Of a DNA stretch of 64,000 nt, positions 33,983 to 45,852 are shown one piece after another. Each line of letters begins with the position of its first letter. Positions within the stretch are counted from its first letter, which is position 1. The DNA comes from Lysobacter arenosi (GTDB lineage Bacteria; Pseudomonadota; Gammaproteobacteria; Xanthomonadales; Xanthomonadaceae). Below the pieces are notes generated by a model. It did no database searches, was not told the origin of the DNA, and saw nothing but the letters and a program-made list of their open reading frames with translations. The stretch is from assembly GCF_016613475.2 (NCBI RefSeq), contig NZ_CP071517.1:1674001-1738000 (forward strand), written 5' to 3'. The translations under genes were made by a program, and so were the position numbers.

Positions 33983-34261
33983 TTACTCGGTCTCGTCGGC
34001 GTGGCCTTCGCCTTCGCCCTCGGAGGACTGCACGTAGCCGCCGCCCGGCCCGACGCGGACATTGCGCGCCGGCACGACGGTGGAGATCGCGTGCTTGTAG
34101 ACCATCTGGCTCACGGTGTTGCGCAACAGCACCACGAACTGGTCGAACGACTCGATGGTGCCTTGCAGCTTGATGCCGTTGACCAGGTAAACCGAAACCG
34201 GCACGCGTTCGCGGCGCAACGCATTCAGGAAAGGATCCTGCAAAGATTGTCCCTTGGACAT
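33983..34261 (-). CDS. hfq: RNA chaperone Hfq
   Basis: 92 residues. The Sm fold is complete: [20 protein letters not shown] at the start, Sm1 with [17 protein letters not shown] and Sm2 with [12 protein letters not shown]. An acidic and Gly-rich C-terminal tail ([14 protein letters not shown] onward) ends the protein. Hexameric RNA chaperone that pairs small RNAs with mRNAs. Start at the ATG 34259-34261 with GGGGAA upstream; the 97-residue longer frame is not needed. Lies between miaA (150-bp gap) and hflX (197-bp gap); the latter gap contains two small hairpins (33911-33936 and 33960-33973). Confidence 0.97.
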   Translation of the reverse strand: MSKGQSLQDPFLNALRRERVPVSVYLVNGIKLQGTIESFDQFVVLLRNTVSQMVYKHAISTVVPARNVRVGPGGGYVQSSEGEGEGHADETE

Positions 34262-34411
34262 GGTGTAGTTCCCCAACTCGTTCTAGTTATAAGGGCGGCA
34301 GTGGCGAAGCCGGCCGCAGTCGCCGGAAACCTGTCCCCACAGCGGCGACCGGGTCCGATGGTAGCGCAAAGCCCCCGGGCGCACCCGCACATGCTGCGCC
34401 GATCACGCGGT

Positions 34412-35368
34412 TCAAACGCCCATGAACATTGCCCTGGCCTGCTCCAGCGCGGGACGCTGCAATTGCGGGTCGAACCATTGCGCGTCCAGCTCGCCGCGCA
34501 GCCAGGTCAGCTGGCGCTTGGCCAGCTGGCGCGTGGCGAAGATGCCCAGCTCACGCATCCGTGCCACCGGGGTGGCCCCGTCCAGATGCTCCCAGGCCTG
34601 GCGGTACCCGACCGCGCGCAAGGCCGGCAGCTCCAGGGGCCGCGGCTGCGCGGCCAGTTCCGGCAATGCGCGCAGGGTCCTGACCTCGTCGAGGAAGCCA
34701 TCGGCCAGCATCTGGTCGAAGCGGCGCTCGATGCGCGCGTGCAGCAGCGCTCGGTCGTCCGGTGCCAGCACCAGCTTGAGCACCCGCAGCGGCAGGCGCG
34801 GCACCTGCGCGCGGTCGCGCCGCCAGTCGCTGATGCTGCGGCCGGACAGCCGGTAGACCTCCAGCGCACGCTGGATCCGCTGAGCATCGGTGGCATGGAT
34901 ACGGGCCGCGGCCACCGGGTCGATCGTGGCCAGTTCGGCGTGCAGCGCCGCCCACCCACGCTCGCCCGCCTCGGCCTCCAGCTGCGCGCGCGTGGCCGGG
35001 TCGGCCTCCGGCATCGGCGACAGCCCTTGCAGCAGCGCGTGGAAGTACAGTCCGGTACCGCCGGCGAGGATCGGCAAGCGCCCGCGGGCGACGATGTCCT
35101 CCAGGGCCCGCCGTGCGTCCACGGCGAACTCGGCGGCGGAATACGGCTGCCAGGGTTCGCGCAGGTCGACCAGGTGGTGCGGAACGCGGGCCAGTTCGTC
35201 GGCACTGGGCTTGGCTGCGCCGATGTCGAGCCGGCGATAGACCAGGGCGGAATCGACACTGACGATCTCGCCGCCGTGGCGCCGCGCCCATTCCAGCGCA
35301 AGCGCGGTCTTGCCCGAAGCGGTCGGGCCCATCAGGGCAATCGCGATCGGGCGCGAATCAGCAGGCAT
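34412..35368 (-). CDS. miaA: tRNA dimethylallyltransferase
   Basis: 318 residues. Adds the dimethylallyl group to A37 of tRNAs reading UNN codons. P-loop [12 protein letters not shown] is at residues 14-25. [17 protein letters not shown] is the usual DSxxxYRxxxxGTAKP segment, with Leu-Val in place of the common Met/Gln-Val and Ala for Thr. The conserved [15 protein letters not shown] and [11 protein letters not shown] follow. First gene of the miaA-hfq-hflX-hflK-hflC set. The start ATG at 35366-35368 has no strong ribosome site. The long non-coding region upstream holds an unusual repeat array that probably contains the operon promoter. Confidence 0.95.
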   Translation of the reverse strand: MPADSRPIAIALMGPTASGKTALALEWARRHGGEIVSVDSALVYRRLDIGAAKPSADELARVPHHLVDLREPWQPYSAAEFAVDARRALEDIVARGRLPILAGGTGLYFHALLQGLSPMPEADPATRAQLEAEAGERGWAALHAELATIDPVAAARIHATDAQRIQRALEVYRLSGRSISDWRRDRAQVPRLPLRVLKLVLAPDDRALLHARIERRFDQMLADGFLDEVRTLRALPELAAQPRPLELPALRAVGYRQAWEHLDGATPVARMRELGIFATRQLAKRQLTWLRGELDAQWFDPQLQRPALEQARAMFMGV

Positions 35369-36114
35369 AGCACGCAGGCATGGCGCGGCACGGATGTAGC
35401 GGAGGCGTAGCCTCGCACAGGCACCGGCCCGGCGGAACCGTTGCCGTGGCAACCGTGTCGCAACGCAGCATCGACACGGCCCTCCACAGTTCCTGTGGGC
35501 AAGCACTGGGGCAAGGCTGTTGATAACGTGCTCCACGCCTTTGGCCGCAACGCTTCCCGGGTGTTTGTCGTTTTTTTAGCCAGGCCTTTCGCGCTGTCCA
35601 CAAGCCCTGTGGACAAACCTGCGGACAGTGATGTGTGCAGATGCCGGACAGGCTGCTGCGACGGGGCCTGCGCCATGTTGGCGAAAAAATGACCGGCGAA
35701 ATTTGTTGACTTGGCGCACGGATTCGGCATGCGCACAAGAACGCGCGGGCGAGGCTTCAGACTCGATCACCGTGACAAGAATCGTCACCACGCCAGCCCT
35801 TCCCGCGCCGTCATGCACTCTATCCACAAACCCTGTGGACAAGCCTGCGGACAGTTGTGTGGAGACAACGCTGCACGCCTTGCGGCACAAGCAATGCAAG
35901 AGGGGTGGCGAACAATTGACCAGCGAAAAAGGTTGACTTGCCGGGCCGGTTCGGCATGGTCGACAGACGCGTGCGCTTCTATCCACACGGCCTGTGGACA
36001 AGCCTGCGGACAGTAGTGTGGAGTGAATGCTGCGGGCCTTGCGGCGCAAGGGACGCAAGAACAATGGCGAAGATTTGACCAGCGAAAAATTGTTGACTTG
36101 TGCGTTTCGCGCGA
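35369..36114. repeat. Imperfect direct-repeat array with DnaA-box-like palindromes
   Basis: A gene-free stretch between miaA and folP. Three clear copies of a composite unit, plus one degenerate copy, occur. The palindromic core is TGTCCACA-5-TGTGGACA near 35595-35615, with close forms (TATCCACA-5-TGTGGACA) near 35820-35841 and 35979-36001. Each is followed by CCTGCGGACAG and, 70-100 bases later, by a GACC(A/G)GCGAAA-x-TTGTTGACTTG element (35690-35712, 35916-35940, 36076-36101). Copies are spaced about 225 and 160 bases apart. A weaker core lies near 35470-35490 (TCCACAGTTCCTGTGGGCA). The half-sites match or nearly match DnaA boxes (TTATCCACA/TTGTCCACA). Confidence 0.8.
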
Positions 36115-37014
36115 CTACTCGTCGTCGGGCCACTTCGGCATCGAAGGTGCGGATTTCGCGCGTGGCAGCTTCTGCGCCGACAGCGCGCCCCACACTTTCA
36201 GCGCATCCACGGTCGCGGCGACATCGTGCACGCGCACCAGCCGGGCACCGCGCTGCGCGGCAATGAGATGCGCAGCCACCGAGCCATGCAGGCGTTCAAT
36301 CGGCTGCGCACGGCCGGTGATCTCGCCGATGGTCTTCTTGCGCGAGAGCCCGGCGAGGACCGGCACGCCGAGTTCGGCGAAACGCTCCAGCTGCGCGAGC
36401 AGCGCCAGGTTGTGCTGCGTGTCCTTGCCGAATCCGAAACCCGGATCGACGATGATGTTCTTCTTCGAGATGCCGGCCATCTCGGCGGCGAAGATGCGCT
36501 CGGCGAGGAAGCGATGCACTTCGGCGACGACGTCGTCGTACTGCGGCGACTGCTGCATCGAACGCGGCTCGCCCTGCATGTGCATCAGCACCACCGGCAC
36601 GAGCAGCTCCGCTGCGGCATCGAGCGCGCCTTCGCGGCGCAGTGCGTAGACGTCGTTGATCATGCCCGCACCGGCCTGGACGGCCGCGCGCATCACCTCG
36701 GGCTTGGAGGTGTCGATGCTGATCGGCAAGGTCGTTTCGCGGGCCAGGCGCTCGATCACCGGAATCGTGCGGCGCAGTTCCTCCTCCAGCGAGACTTCAT
36801 CGGCACCCGGACGCGTCGATTCGCCGCCGATGTCGAGGATGTCGGCGCCCTCCCCCGCCAGCTGCAACCCGTGCGCGACCGCAGCTTCGAGCGTGTCATG
36901 CGCGCCGCCATCGGAGAACGAGTCCGGGGTGACGTTGACGATGCCCATCACGCGCGGGCGATCGAGCACCAGCGGACGGCCGTTGCAGTCGAGGGTGAGG
37001 GTGGTGTCGAACAT
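36115..37014 (-). CDS. folP: Dihydropteroate synthase
   Basis: 299 residues. Joins para-aminobenzoate to dihydropterin pyrophosphate in folate synthesis; target of sulfonamides. TIM-barrel motifs are intact: MGIVNVTPDSFSDGG, DIGGESTRPGA, INDVYALR, VDPGFGFGKD, GLSRKK and the last strand RVHDVAATVDALK. Start at the ATG 37012-37014. It follows ftsH (downstream on the minus strand, terminator between). glmM, the common neighbour in other gammaproteobacteria, is not next to it. Its stop codon directly borders the last copy of the repeat array. Confidence 0.96.
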   Translation of the reverse strand: MFDTTLTLDCNGRPLVLDRPRVMGIVNVTPDSFSDGGAHDTLEAAVAHGLQLAGEGADILDIGGESTRPGADEVSLEEELRRTIPVIERLARETTLPISIDTSKPEVMRAAVQAGAGMINDVYALRREGALDAAAELLVPVVLMHMQGEPRSMQQSPQYDDVVAEVHRFLAERIFAAEMAGISKKNIIVDPGFGFGKDTQHNLALLAQLERFAELGVPVLAGLSRKKTIGEITGRAQPIERLHGSVAAHLIAAQRGARLVRVHDVAATVDALKVWGALSAQKLPRAKSAPSMPKWPDDE

Positions 37015-37106
37015 GCGCGGGGTTCCTGGGGACGGTGCTTGCGCAGGGTAGCCCGGTGGAAGCGCTGGCGGAACACTGGCCGCAGATGGGTCCTTCGACC
37101 ACAAAA

Positions 37107-37137
37107 GAAAAAGGGCCGGGAATCCCCGGCCCTCTCA
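37107..37137 (-). terminator. Terminator between ftsH and folP
   Basis: On the minus strand AGGGCCGGGGA / TCCCCGGCCCT with a minimal loop is followed by TTTTTC. It ends the rlmE-ftsH transcript. Confidence 0.85.
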
Positions 37138-37158
37138 TTGCATCGTCATCCGATCCGA

Positions 37159-39054
<1,896 letters not shown>

Positions 39055-39134
39055 CAATTCCTACCTGTCGCCCTCATGGCGTTATTGCAGCGGGGCGGCG
39101 CCGAAGCGCCTGTACATCTCGGGGTTGTCGCACC

Positions 39135-39782
39135 TTACTTCATAACCGCGCGCTTGCCCTGTGCCAGCGCGTACACCTCGGGCGAACGCTTGCGCGACGC
39201 CTCCGGCTTGCGGATCACGACCTTGTCGTAGCGTCGTCGCAGTTCCTTGACGTACTCGTCGAAGCCCACCCCCTGGAACAGCTTGATCAGGAAGTTGCCG
39301 CCGGTACGCAGGTGCTGGTCGGCGAAGTCCATGGCCAGTTCGGACAGGTACATCGCCCGCGGCATGTCGACCGCATCCACACCGCTCTTATTGGGGGCCA
39401 TATCCGACAGGACAAGGTCCACGCGCTGGCCGCCCAGCGAGTCCACCAGCCGCGATAGGACCTCATCCTCCCTGAAATCGCCAAGAAGGAACTCGACCCC
39501 GGCCAGCGAGGGCATCTCGAGGATGTCCAGGGCGATCACCCGGCCCGGCCGGGCCGGATCGAGGCGGTCGAGCTCCCCGCGCAGCCACTGCGACCAGCCG
39601 CCGGGGGCGGCGCCGAGGTCGACCACGACCATCCCGGGCTTCAGCAACCGGTCACGCTCGACCAGCTCCTCGAGCTTGTAAGCAGCGCGCGAGCGCAGGC
39701 CTTCCGCCTTGGCCTTCTTAACGAAGGGGTCGGAAAAGTGTTCCTTGAGCCAGCGCTGGCTGGATTTGCTGCGAGTCGCCAT
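39135..39782 (-). CDS. rlmE: 23S rRNA (uridine-2552-2'-O)-methyltransferase
   Basis: 215 residues. SAM-dependent methylation of U2552 in the ribosomal A loop. Motifs [25 protein letters not shown] and NFLIKLFQG carry the Asp and second Lys of the K-D-K-E tetrad, and [11 protein letters not shown] carries the first Lys. Start at the ATG 39780-39782. Divergent from yhbY (107-bp gap), exactly as in many gammaproteobacteria, and followed by ftsH. Confidence 0.96.
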   Translation of the reverse strand: MATRSKSSQRWLKEHFSDPFVKKAKAEGLRSRAAYKLEELVERDRLLKPGMVVVDLGAAPGGWSQWLRGELDRLDPARPGRVIALDILEMPSLAGVEFLLGDFREDEVLSRLVDSLGGQRVDLVLSDMAPNKSGVDAVDMPRAMYLSELAMDFADQHLRTGGNFLIKLFQGVGFDEYVKELRRRYDKVVIRKPEASRKRSPEVYALAQGKRAVMK

Positions 39783-39889
39783 GGGCGTAGGGGGCGGGCG
39801 TCCAAAAGGCGGGGCGTGAGTGGACCGTGGGGTCCGTGGGGGTGGTCATGATACCCTGCGCAACCCACCCCCATGCTCCCCGTGCCCCA

Positions 39890-40195
39890 ATGCAGACCGT
39901 CCTGACCGCCGCCCAGACCCGTTTCCTGCGCGGCCAGGCCCATGATCTGAAGGCCATGCTGCAGGTTGGCGGCAAGGGCGTGACCGAGTCGCTGATCGCC
40001 GAAGTCGCCCTAGCCCTGGAACACCATGAGCTGATCAAGATCAAGGTCGCCGCCGAAGACCGCGACGCCCGCGACGCCATGATCGACGACATCGCCCTGC
40101 GCACCGAAGCGGCGCTGGTGCAGCGCATCGGCCACACCGCGATCCTGTACAAGCCCAGCCAGGACCGTCGCCAGATCGTGCTGCCGCGGGCCTGA
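39890..40195 (+). CDS. yhbY: CRM-domain RNA-binding protein YhbY
   Basis: 101 residues. A single CRM (YhbY) domain with the basic loop pattern LRGQAHDLKAMLQVGGKGVT and the GHTAILYKPS ending. Binds pre-50S ribosomal particles in Escherichia coli. Start at the ATG 39890-39892; the upstream frame has no ribosome site and would cover the divergent promoter region. Divergent from rlmE. Confidence 0.92.
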   Translation: MQTVLTAAQTRFLRGQAHDLKAMLQVGGKGVTESLIAEVALALEHHELIKIKVAAEDRDARDAMIDDIALRTEAALVQRIGHTAILYKPSQDRRQIVLPRA

Positions 40196-40232
40196 CACCC
40201 TACGTCCCTGGCACACGGCTACTGAGTCGCCG

Positions 40233-40613
40233 ATGCAGCTCAACCTCGAACATCCGGACCAGTCGTTCTACCTGCGTGCCGCCGACGGCACCTCGGCGCT
40301 GGTCAACGATCGACGCCTGTACGCCAGTTTCGTTCTTTCGCCGGACCAGCTGATCGAAGACTGGCCGGTAAGCGCGGTCAAGGCGATCACACCGCAGGAC
40401 CTTGACCCGGTATTGGCGATGGAGCCGGAAGTGATCCTGCTCGGCAGCGGCGCGACCCAGGTCTTCCCGACCGCCGCGGTGATGGCCGCGTGCCTGGGCC
40501 GGGGCGTCGGCCTCGAAACCATGACCAATGCCGCCGCCGCGCGCACGTTCAACGTGCTGTCCGGCGAAGGCCGCCGCGTGGTCGCGGCATTCGTGTTCGA
40601 ACGGGCGCCCTGA
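40233..40613 (+). CDS. Mth938-like (DUF498/NDUFAF3-type) protein
   Basis: 126 residues of the Mth938-like fold. Signature pieces are SFVLSPDQLIEDWPV, EPEVILLGSGATQVFP and the ending GVGLETMTNAAAARTFNVL. The family includes a human complex I assembly factor, but the bacterial role is unknown. It starts 37 bp after yhbY and is probably cotranscribed with it. Confidence 0.9.
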   Translation: MQLNLEHPDQSFYLRAADGTSALVNDRRLYASFVLSPDQLIEDWPVSAVKAITPQDLDPVLAMEPEVILLGSGATQVFPTAAVMAACLGRGVGLETMTNAAAARTFNVLSGEGRRVVAAFVFERAP

Positions 40614-40641
40614 CGGCGACTACGTTGGCAGCGCGATGGCC

Positions 40642-40669
40642 TGGGTCCCGGCGTTCGCCGGGACGACGG
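40642..40669. repeat. Short REP-like palindrome
   Basis: GGGTCCCGGCGTTCGCCGGG with flanking ACGACG. A near-identical copy lies at 49718-49748. It sits between convergent genes. Confidence 0.65.
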
Positions 40670-40674
40670 TGGGG

Positions 40675-41502
40675 TTACTTCTTCGGCAGATAGAGCAGCG
40701 GATCGACCGGCTTGCCGTTGTAGCGCACCTCGAAGTGCAGCATCTCGCGCGGCGCACCACTGCGGCCCATCTCCGCGATCTGCTGGCCGGCCTTCACCAG
40801 CTGCCCCTCGTTGACCAGGCGATTGCGGTTGTGGCCATAGGCCGACAGCCACTGCTCGTTGTGCTTGATGATGACCAGCTCGCCATAACCGACCAGGCCC
40901 GAACCCGAGTACACCACCACACCGTCGGCGGCGGCACGCACTGGCGCACCGCTGCTGCCGGCGATGTCGATGCCCTGCTTGGTCGGCTCGCCGGCGACGT
41001 AGCGTCCGATCAGTTCGCCATCGGCCGGCCAGCGCCAGTTGAAGCCGCTGGCGACCGGCGCCGCCTGCGGCGCGGGTGCCGGCGCGGTGGCCGTCGGCGG
41101 ACGTGGCGTGGTCGTCGGCGGTCTGGTCGCAGGCACCGGTCGCGTCGCAACCGTGCCGCCCGAGGTGCCGGTCGTCGCGGTTCCGGAGCCGCCTTGCGAC
41201 GGATACAGGCGCAGGCGCTGGCCCGGATAGATCGTGTACGGCGCGGGGATGCCATTCCATGCGGCCAGGTCGACCGCGCGGATGCCATTGCTCGAGGCCA
41301 CCCGATACATGGTGTCGCCGCGTTGCACCACCACGGTCTTGCCATACCTGGGCACAGACGGCTTGACCGTGGTCGTGCCGCCACTGGGCGTGCGGATCAC
41401 CTTGGTGCTCGCGCATCCGGCCACCGCGACCACGACCAGCGCCGCCACCAGGAGCGGACGCGATGCGGCGGACATTCGTGCTCGTGTCGTGCGTGCGCTC
41501 AT
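40675..41502 (-). CDS. nlpD: NlpD-type LysM/LytM lipoprotein
   Basis: 275 residues. A basic N-terminus then a lipoprotein signal (VVVAVAGC). LysM domain about 54-97 (VVQRGDTMYRVASSNGI), a Pro/Thr/Ala linker and a LytM (M23) domain (about 150-275). The first zinc-ligand position, normally His in active enzymes, is replaced in TKQGIDIAG, as in Escherichia coli NlpD, so it should be catalytically dead. In the family it activates an AmiC-type amidase at division. Start at the ATG 41500-41502, which overlaps the stop of the YqaA-like gene by 4 bp. The truD-surE-pcm-nlpD order supports the name. Confidence 0.9.
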   Translation of the reverse strand: MSARTTRARMSAASRPLLVAALVVVAVAGCASTKVIRTPSGGTTTVKPSVPRYGKTVVVQRGDTMYRVASSNGIRAVDLAAWNGIPAPYTIYPGQRLRLYPSQGGSGTATTGTSGGTVATRPVPATRPPTTTPRPPTATAPAPAPQAAPVASGFNWRWPADGELIGRYVAGEPTKQGIDIAGSSGAPVRAAADGVVVYSGSGLVGYGELVIIKHNEQWLSAYGHNRNRLVNEGQLVKAGQQIAEMGRSGAPREMLHFEVRYNGKPVDPLLYLPKK

Positions 41503-42116
41503 GCTGCGAACTGTGCCTTCCAGACCAGCCATGCCACTGCCGCCAGCAACAGGACCGAAGCGGCCCAGCCGATCGGCTCGATGTAACGGCGCAGCGCCGC
41601 TTCCGCGCGCTCGCCGCCGAGGCGGATTGCCAGGGCAATCAGGTACACGCGCTTGCCGCGGCCGATGAACATGCTGGCCATGAACGGCAGGATCGGTACA
41701 CCGACGATGCCCGACGCCCAGGTGAATATCTTCAGCGGAATCGGCGTGAACCCGGCCAGAACCAGCAGCCAGAACGCCTTCCACGGTGAATTTGCGGCGA
41801 TCTCGCGCAACTGCGTGACCTGCGCGTCGATGCGATCGATCCAGCCCAGTGAGGTCAGCAGCGGCTTGACCAGTTCGTAGGCGAAGTGTCCCAGCGCGTA
41901 GCCCAGCAGTGCGCCGACCATCGAGCCGGCCAGGCTCAGCGTGGCGAACCAGAACGCGCGGCGGCGATCGGCCAGGCACATCGGCGCCAGCATCACTTCC
42001 GGCGGCACCGGGAACACCACCGCCTCGGCGAAACTCAGGCCGGTCAGCAGGGCGGGTGCATGGCGATGACGCGCCCAGGAAATCGTGCGCTCGTAAAGCG
42101 GTCCAAAAATCTTCAA
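41499..42116 (-). CDS. YqaA-like SNARE-associated/DedA-family membrane protein
   Basis: 205 residues with about five hydrophobic segments. The sequences SFAEAVVFPVPPEVMLAPMC and LAGFTPIPLKIFTWASGIVG match the two re-entrant loops of the DedA/VTT fold, YqaA branch. Possibly a lipid scramblase or transporter; the activity of this branch is not established. Inserted between pcm (46-bp gap) and nlpD (4-bp overlap), as in xanthomonads. Confidence 0.9.
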   Translation of the reverse strand: MKIFGPLYERTISWARHRHAPALLTGLSFAEAVVFPVPPEVMLAPMCLADRRRAFWFATLSLAGSMVGALLGYALGHFAYELVKPLLTSLGWIDRIDAQVTQLREIAANSPWKAFWLLVLAGFTPIPLKIFTWASGIVGVPILPFMASMFIGRGKRVYLIALAIRLGGERAEAALRRYIEPIGWAASVLLLAAVAWLVWKAQFAA

Positions 42117-42162
42117 CGCCAGTCCTTCCAGAATGTCACTGCGGAGCCAGTTCCTGCGGTGT

Positions 42163-42840
42163 TCAATCGATCATCCCTGACAGCAGCGGCACGAAAACGA
42201 CCGGAGCCAGCGTGTGTTGGGTGACGACGCCATCGGCGTCCTTGTGCAGCTTCAGCAGCGATTGAGACGAGGCGCCGCCGACCGGTGCGATCAGCGTGCC
42301 GCCCGGGGCCAGCTGCGCGGTCAACGACTCGACCAGCGCCGGCGCGGCCGCGGTGACGATGATCGAATCGAACGGGCCGTTCTCCGACCAGCCGATGCGG
42401 CCGTCGTCGTGCTTGCTGCGGATGTTCATGCCCAGCTGGCGGAAACGCTTGCGCGCGGTGCGCAGCAGCTCGCCGATGCGCTCCACCGTGTGTACTTCCA
42501 GGCCCAGCGCGGCCAGCACGGCTGCCTGGTAGCCCGAGCCGGTGCCGATCTCCAGCACTTTCTTCGGTTCGGCCTCGAGCACCGCCTCGGTCATCTTCGC
42601 CACCACCCACGGTTGCGAGATGGTCTGGCCGTGGCCGATCGGCAGTGCCGTGTCCTCGTAGGCGCGCGTCGCCAGCGCCTCGTCGACGAACAGGTGGCGC
42701 GGCACGGTGCGGATCGCGTTGAGCACGCGCTCGTCGCGGATGCCGTTCTCGCGCAGGCGTTCGACCAGGCGGTCGCGGACTCGCTGCGAGGTCATGCCCG
42801 AACCGATGGCCTCGGGCTGCAGGCGCATGCGCAACGTCAT
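42163..42840 (-). CDS. pcm: Protein-L-isoaspartate O-methyltransferase
   Basis: 225 residues. Repairs isoaspartyl residues in aged proteins using SAM. Motifs: [35 protein letters not shown] and the SAM loop [16 protein letters not shown]. Start ATG overlaps the surE stop by 4 bp. Lies in the surE-pcm-nlpD survival cluster. Confidence 0.96.
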   Translation of the reverse strand: MTLRMRLQPEAIGSGMTSQRVRDRLVERLRENGIRDERVLNAIRTVPRHLFVDEALATRAYEDTALPIGHGQTISQPWVVAKMTEAVLEAEPKKVLEIGTGSGYQAAVLAALGLEVHTVERIGELLRTARKRFRQLGMNIRSKHDDGRIGWSENGPFDSIIVTAAAPALVESLTAQLAPGGTLIAPVGGASSQSLLKLHKDADGVVTQHTLAPVVFVPLLSGMID

Positions 42841-43640
42841 GCCTGCTCCTTATGTTGGCGAACGGCGCCGCGATCGAGCGACACCGCCAGTCCGTCGACC
42901 CAGCTCGCGACCTGGTCCAGCGCCTGGTAGCGGGTCAGGTCGACATGGATCGGCGTGATCGAGATGTTGCCGGTGCGCAGCGCATGGAAGTCGGTGCCGG
43001 GGCCGGCGTCCTGCTCCTGGCCGGCGGCGCCAATCCACCACCACTCGCGCCCGCGCGGGTCGTGCTGCGGGATGCAGGCCTCGGCGCGATGGCGGTTGCC
43101 CAGGCGGGTGACCTCGAAGCCACGGACCTCGTCCCAGGGCAGGTCGGGCACGTTGACGTTGAGGATGGTGTCGGCCGGCAGCGGATCCACGCGCAGGCGG
43201 GCGATGATCTCGACTGCAGCGCGCGCGGCGGTTTCGTAATGGCGGCCGGTGTGGTCGACCGTCTGCAGCGACATCGCCACGGCCGGCAGGCCGAGGAAGC
43301 GCCCTTCCATGGCCGCGGCGACGGTGCCGGAATAGATCACGTCGTCGCCGAGGTTGGCGGTGTTGTTGATGCCCGACACGACGATGTCGGGTTCGACCTC
43401 GAGCATGCCGGTGATGGCCACGTGCACGCAGTCGGTGGGGGTGCCGTAGACACGCCAGGTGGACTCGTCCAGCCGCTGGACGCGCACGGGCGCATCCAGG
43501 GTGAGCGAATTGCTGGCGCCGGAGCGGTCCCGGTCGGGGGCGACCACCAGCACCTCATGGCCGGCGGCGCGCAGGCCTTCGGCGAGGACGCGGATACCGG
43601 GGGCGTCGACGCCGTCGTCGTTGCTGACCAGAACTCGCAT
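42837..43640 (-). CDS. surE: 5'/3'-nucleotidase SurE
   Basis: 267 residues. Metal-dependent nucleotidase linked to stationary-phase survival. The N-terminus [16 protein letters not shown] holds the Asp-Asp metal site, and [10 protein letters not shown] and [19 protein letters not shown] are typical. Start at the ATG 43638-43640 with AGGGAG close upstream. Overlaps pcm by 4 bp. The Smr-domain gene is divergent upstream. Confidence 0.96.
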   Translation of the reverse strand: MRVLVSNDDGVDAPGIRVLAEGLRAAGHEVLVVAPDRDRSGASNSLTLDAPVRVQRLDESTWRVYGTPTDCVHVAITGMLEVEPDIVVSGINNTANLGDDVIYSGTVAAAMEGRFLGLPAVAMSLQTVDHTGRHYETAARAAVEIIARLRVDPLPADTILNVNVPDLPWDEVRGFEVTRLGNRHRAEACIPQHDPRGREWWWIGAAGQEQDAGPGTDFHALRTGNISITPIHVDLTRYQALDQVASWVDGLAVSLDRGAVRQHKEQA

Positions 43641-43807
43641 GAACTCCCTTGATCGAACCTTGGAACGTGGGGTTGTGACAGGACCGGGCGCGTGCTGCAT
43701 GCGCTTGCCGGACCGTGCGGCACCCATGATAGCCGATGGGGATTGCAGACCTTGCTGCTCCTGCCGGCCCCCTGCCCGCCCCGCGCGGGAGTCCCTAGAC
43801 TGTCGCC

Positions 43808-44371
43808 ATGGCTGACGACCCCGCAGACGACGACGCCGAGCTGTTCCGCGCCGCGATCGGTCCGGTAAGGCGGCTGCCCGACACCACGCCGCCACCGGCG
43901 GCGCCCATGCCGCGGCCGCGGGCGCGCATGGCCGAGCGCGATGAAGCCCAGGCGCGCGAGCAGTTCCGCCATGCCCTGGATGAAAGCCTGCTCGATGCCG
44001 GCGACGCGCTGTCCTATCGCCGCGACGAAGTCTCGCCACGGCTGCTGCAGAAGCTCAAGCGCGGCGAGATCTCGGTACAGGAGGAGCTCGACCTGCACGG
44101 CGCCGACACGCGCGAGGCCGAACTGCTGTTGCGCGCATTCCTGCACGACGCCCGCCTGCACGGCGTGGGCTGCGTGCGCGTGGTCCACGGCAAGGGATTG
44201 CACGGCGCCGCCACGATCGCGAGCAGCGGCATGCCGGTGCTGAAGAACCTGGTCGACCGCATGCTGCGCCAGCGCGCCGACGTCCTGGCATTCCACTCCG
44301 CACCGCCCGCGCAGGGCGGCACCGGAGCGGTGCTGATACTGCTTGCGCCCCGTCGCCTGCGCTCGTCCTGA
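43808..44371 (+). CDS. Smr-domain protein (possible endonuclease)
   Basis: 187 residues. A charged N-terminal half, then an Smr domain with LDLHG at residues 94-98 and VVHGKGLHG near 123-131. These match the LDLHG and HGKG motifs of the MutS2-type nuclease domain, like Escherichia coli SmrB (YfcN), which cleaves mRNA at collided ribosomes. Assignment to SmrB is possible but not certain. Convergent with the small lipoprotein gene; divergent from surE. Confidence 0.9.
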   Translation: MADDPADDDAELFRAAIGPVRRLPDTTPPPAAPMPRPRARMAERDEAQAREQFRHALDESLLDAGDALSYRRDEVSPRLLQKLKRGEISVQEELDLHGADTREAELLLRAFLHDARLHGVGCVRVVHGKGLHGAATIASSGMPVLKNLVDRMLRQRADVLAFHSAPPAQGGTGAVLILLAPRRLRSS

Positions 44372-44401
44372 GCCCGGCCGCCGGGACGCTAGGCAGTGCT
44401 G

Positions 44402-44644
44402 TTACTGCTGCTGACCGCTTTCCTGGGCGACCTGGTCGGCCGTCTTGCGCGGCGTATTGACCCAGACCACCTCGATACCGCGGCGGCGGGCAACACGTTC
44501 GACGTAGGCGATGTAGGCCTCGTCGTCATCCATGATCGACGGAGCCTTCGGCTCCGGCACATAAGCGGTCTTGCTCTGCATGCCGGCGCAGGCCGCCAGG
44601 CCCACCACCGACACCAACACGGCCATGCGTAACGATGCGTTCAT
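44402..44644 (-). CDS. Small lipoprotein, unknown function
   Basis: 80 residues. MNASLRMAVLVSVVGLAAC is a lipoprotein signal (lipobox GLAAC) with mature C19. The remainder is short and charged, with DDDEAYIAYVERVARRRGIE, a likely helix, and a Gln-rich end. GGAG lies eight bases before the ATG. Located between truD and the Smr gene. No family recognised. Confidence 0.78.
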   Translation of the reverse strand: MNASLRMAVLVSVVGLAACAGMQSKTAYVPEPKAPSIMDDDEAYIAYVERVARRRGIEVVWVNTPRKTADQVAQESGQQQ

Positions 44645-44793
44645 GACGACATCTCCATGACGTGATCGCCCTACCCGACGGGTACGACGGCACAAGTCGA
44701 CATGACAACTTGTACGATTTCGGCTTATACGCCGGCGCTTGGGGCACACCAGTGCCAGCAGATGCTTTCCGACGAACGGTCGAAACTACCCGT

Positions 44794-45852
44794 TCAGCCG
44801 CTGCGACCAAGTGCGCGCACGTCGCCCAGTTCGGCCAGCACTACCGTGGCGTACGTGCCGGGTGGAAGGCTGAAAGCCAACTGGAGTACATCGCCGTCGA
44901 GCCAGTCCCACGCCAGGTCGGTCGGCTTCAGGCGCAGGGCGCGACGCTCATGTTTGAGCCCTTCGGCCTCCAGGCCGGCGCGCAGCGCGGCGGCGTCATC
45001 GCCCGACAGTGCGGCCACTTCCACTGCCGCCGCATCGCCCTGGCTGCGCAGCTCGCCTTTGCCCCATAGCGGGCCACTGGGATGAATGTCAAACGCGGCC
45101 AGGCGCTGCGCGAGTTCGTCATTGAAAGGTTCCGGGCCGAACACGCTGCGACTGCCGTCAAGCAGCCACACCTCTCCGTCCAGCGCCTGGTCCCAGCTGG
45201 CGGACTGGACGCGCGAGGCAAGCACGCGGTTGAACAGCTCCGAGCGCGCCGCCGACAGCAGCAACGTGCGCTGTTCGCGACGCACGCGTCGTCCGGCGAA
45301 CATCGCCATGGCATTGGCGACGTTGTCGCCCTCGCGGCCGAAACGCTGTTCGCCGAAGTAGTTGGGCACGCCACGCGCGGCAATCGACTGCAGGCGCGAT
45401 TCGATCGCCTCGCGCGCGCCGGCCACTTCGCGCAGTACCAGCACGAAGCGGTTGCCGGCCAGCGCGCCGCGCGGCAGCTTGCGCGCATGCCAGGTGTGCT
45501 CGAGCACGCGCAGGTGCTCGTTGTCGCCGCTGGTTTCCAGGGTCGCCAGGTCCGGCGCCACGCGCTTGGGAAGGTGCACGCTGAAACGCTGCCGGGTGAC
45601 GGCGTTGCGGTCCTTGAGACCGGCATAGCCGATCGCGACTTCGCCCACGCCCGCCCACTCGGCGATGCGGCGTGCGGCAAAGGCGGTGTTCATGCCGCGC
45701 TTCTCGATGGTCAGCAGCAGATGCTCGCCGCTGCCGCTGGGCTCGAAGCCCGGCAGTTCCTCGACCAGGAAATCCTCGGGCGTGGTGCGCATGTTGGCGC
45801 CGAGCACGGACGGCCCATGCGCACGCGGCAGCGTCGGCTCCTGCGCGCTCAC
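44794..45852 (-). CDS. truD: tRNA pseudouridine(13) synthase
   Basis: 352 residues. Makes pseudouridine 13 in tRNA-Glu. The catalytic D81 lies in [17 protein letters not shown], and [14 protein letters not shown] is the TruD insertion-domain region. Start GTG (45850-45852) overlaps the ispF stop by 4 bp (GTGA). In the ispD-ispF-truD-surE order typical of gammaproteobacteria. Confidence 0.95.
   Translation of the reverse strand: MSAQEPTLPRAHGPSVLGANMRTTPEDFLVEELPGFEPSGSGEHLLLTIEKRGMNTAFAARRIAEWAGVGEVAIGYAGLKDRNAVTRQRFSVHLPKRVAPDLATLETSGDNEHLRVLEHTWHARKLPRGALAGNRFVLVLREVAGAREAIESRLQSIAARGVPNYFGEQRFGREGDNVANAMAMFAGRRVRREQRTLLLSAARSELFNRVLASRVQSASWDQALDGEVWLLDGSRSVFGPEPFNDELAQRLAAFDIHPSGPLWGKGELRSQGDAAAVEVAALSGDDAAALRAGLEAEGLKHERRALRLKPTDLAWDWLDGDVLQLAFSLPPGTYATVVLAELGDVRALGRSG

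Noticed and set aside
35576..36193. A 205-residue frame made from the repeat array, with LSAGLSTG repeated
   Set aside because: The repetition comes from the DNA repeats; the frame runs into the folP coding region on the same strand, has no ribosome site, and the palindromes are better explained as DNA or RNA elements.
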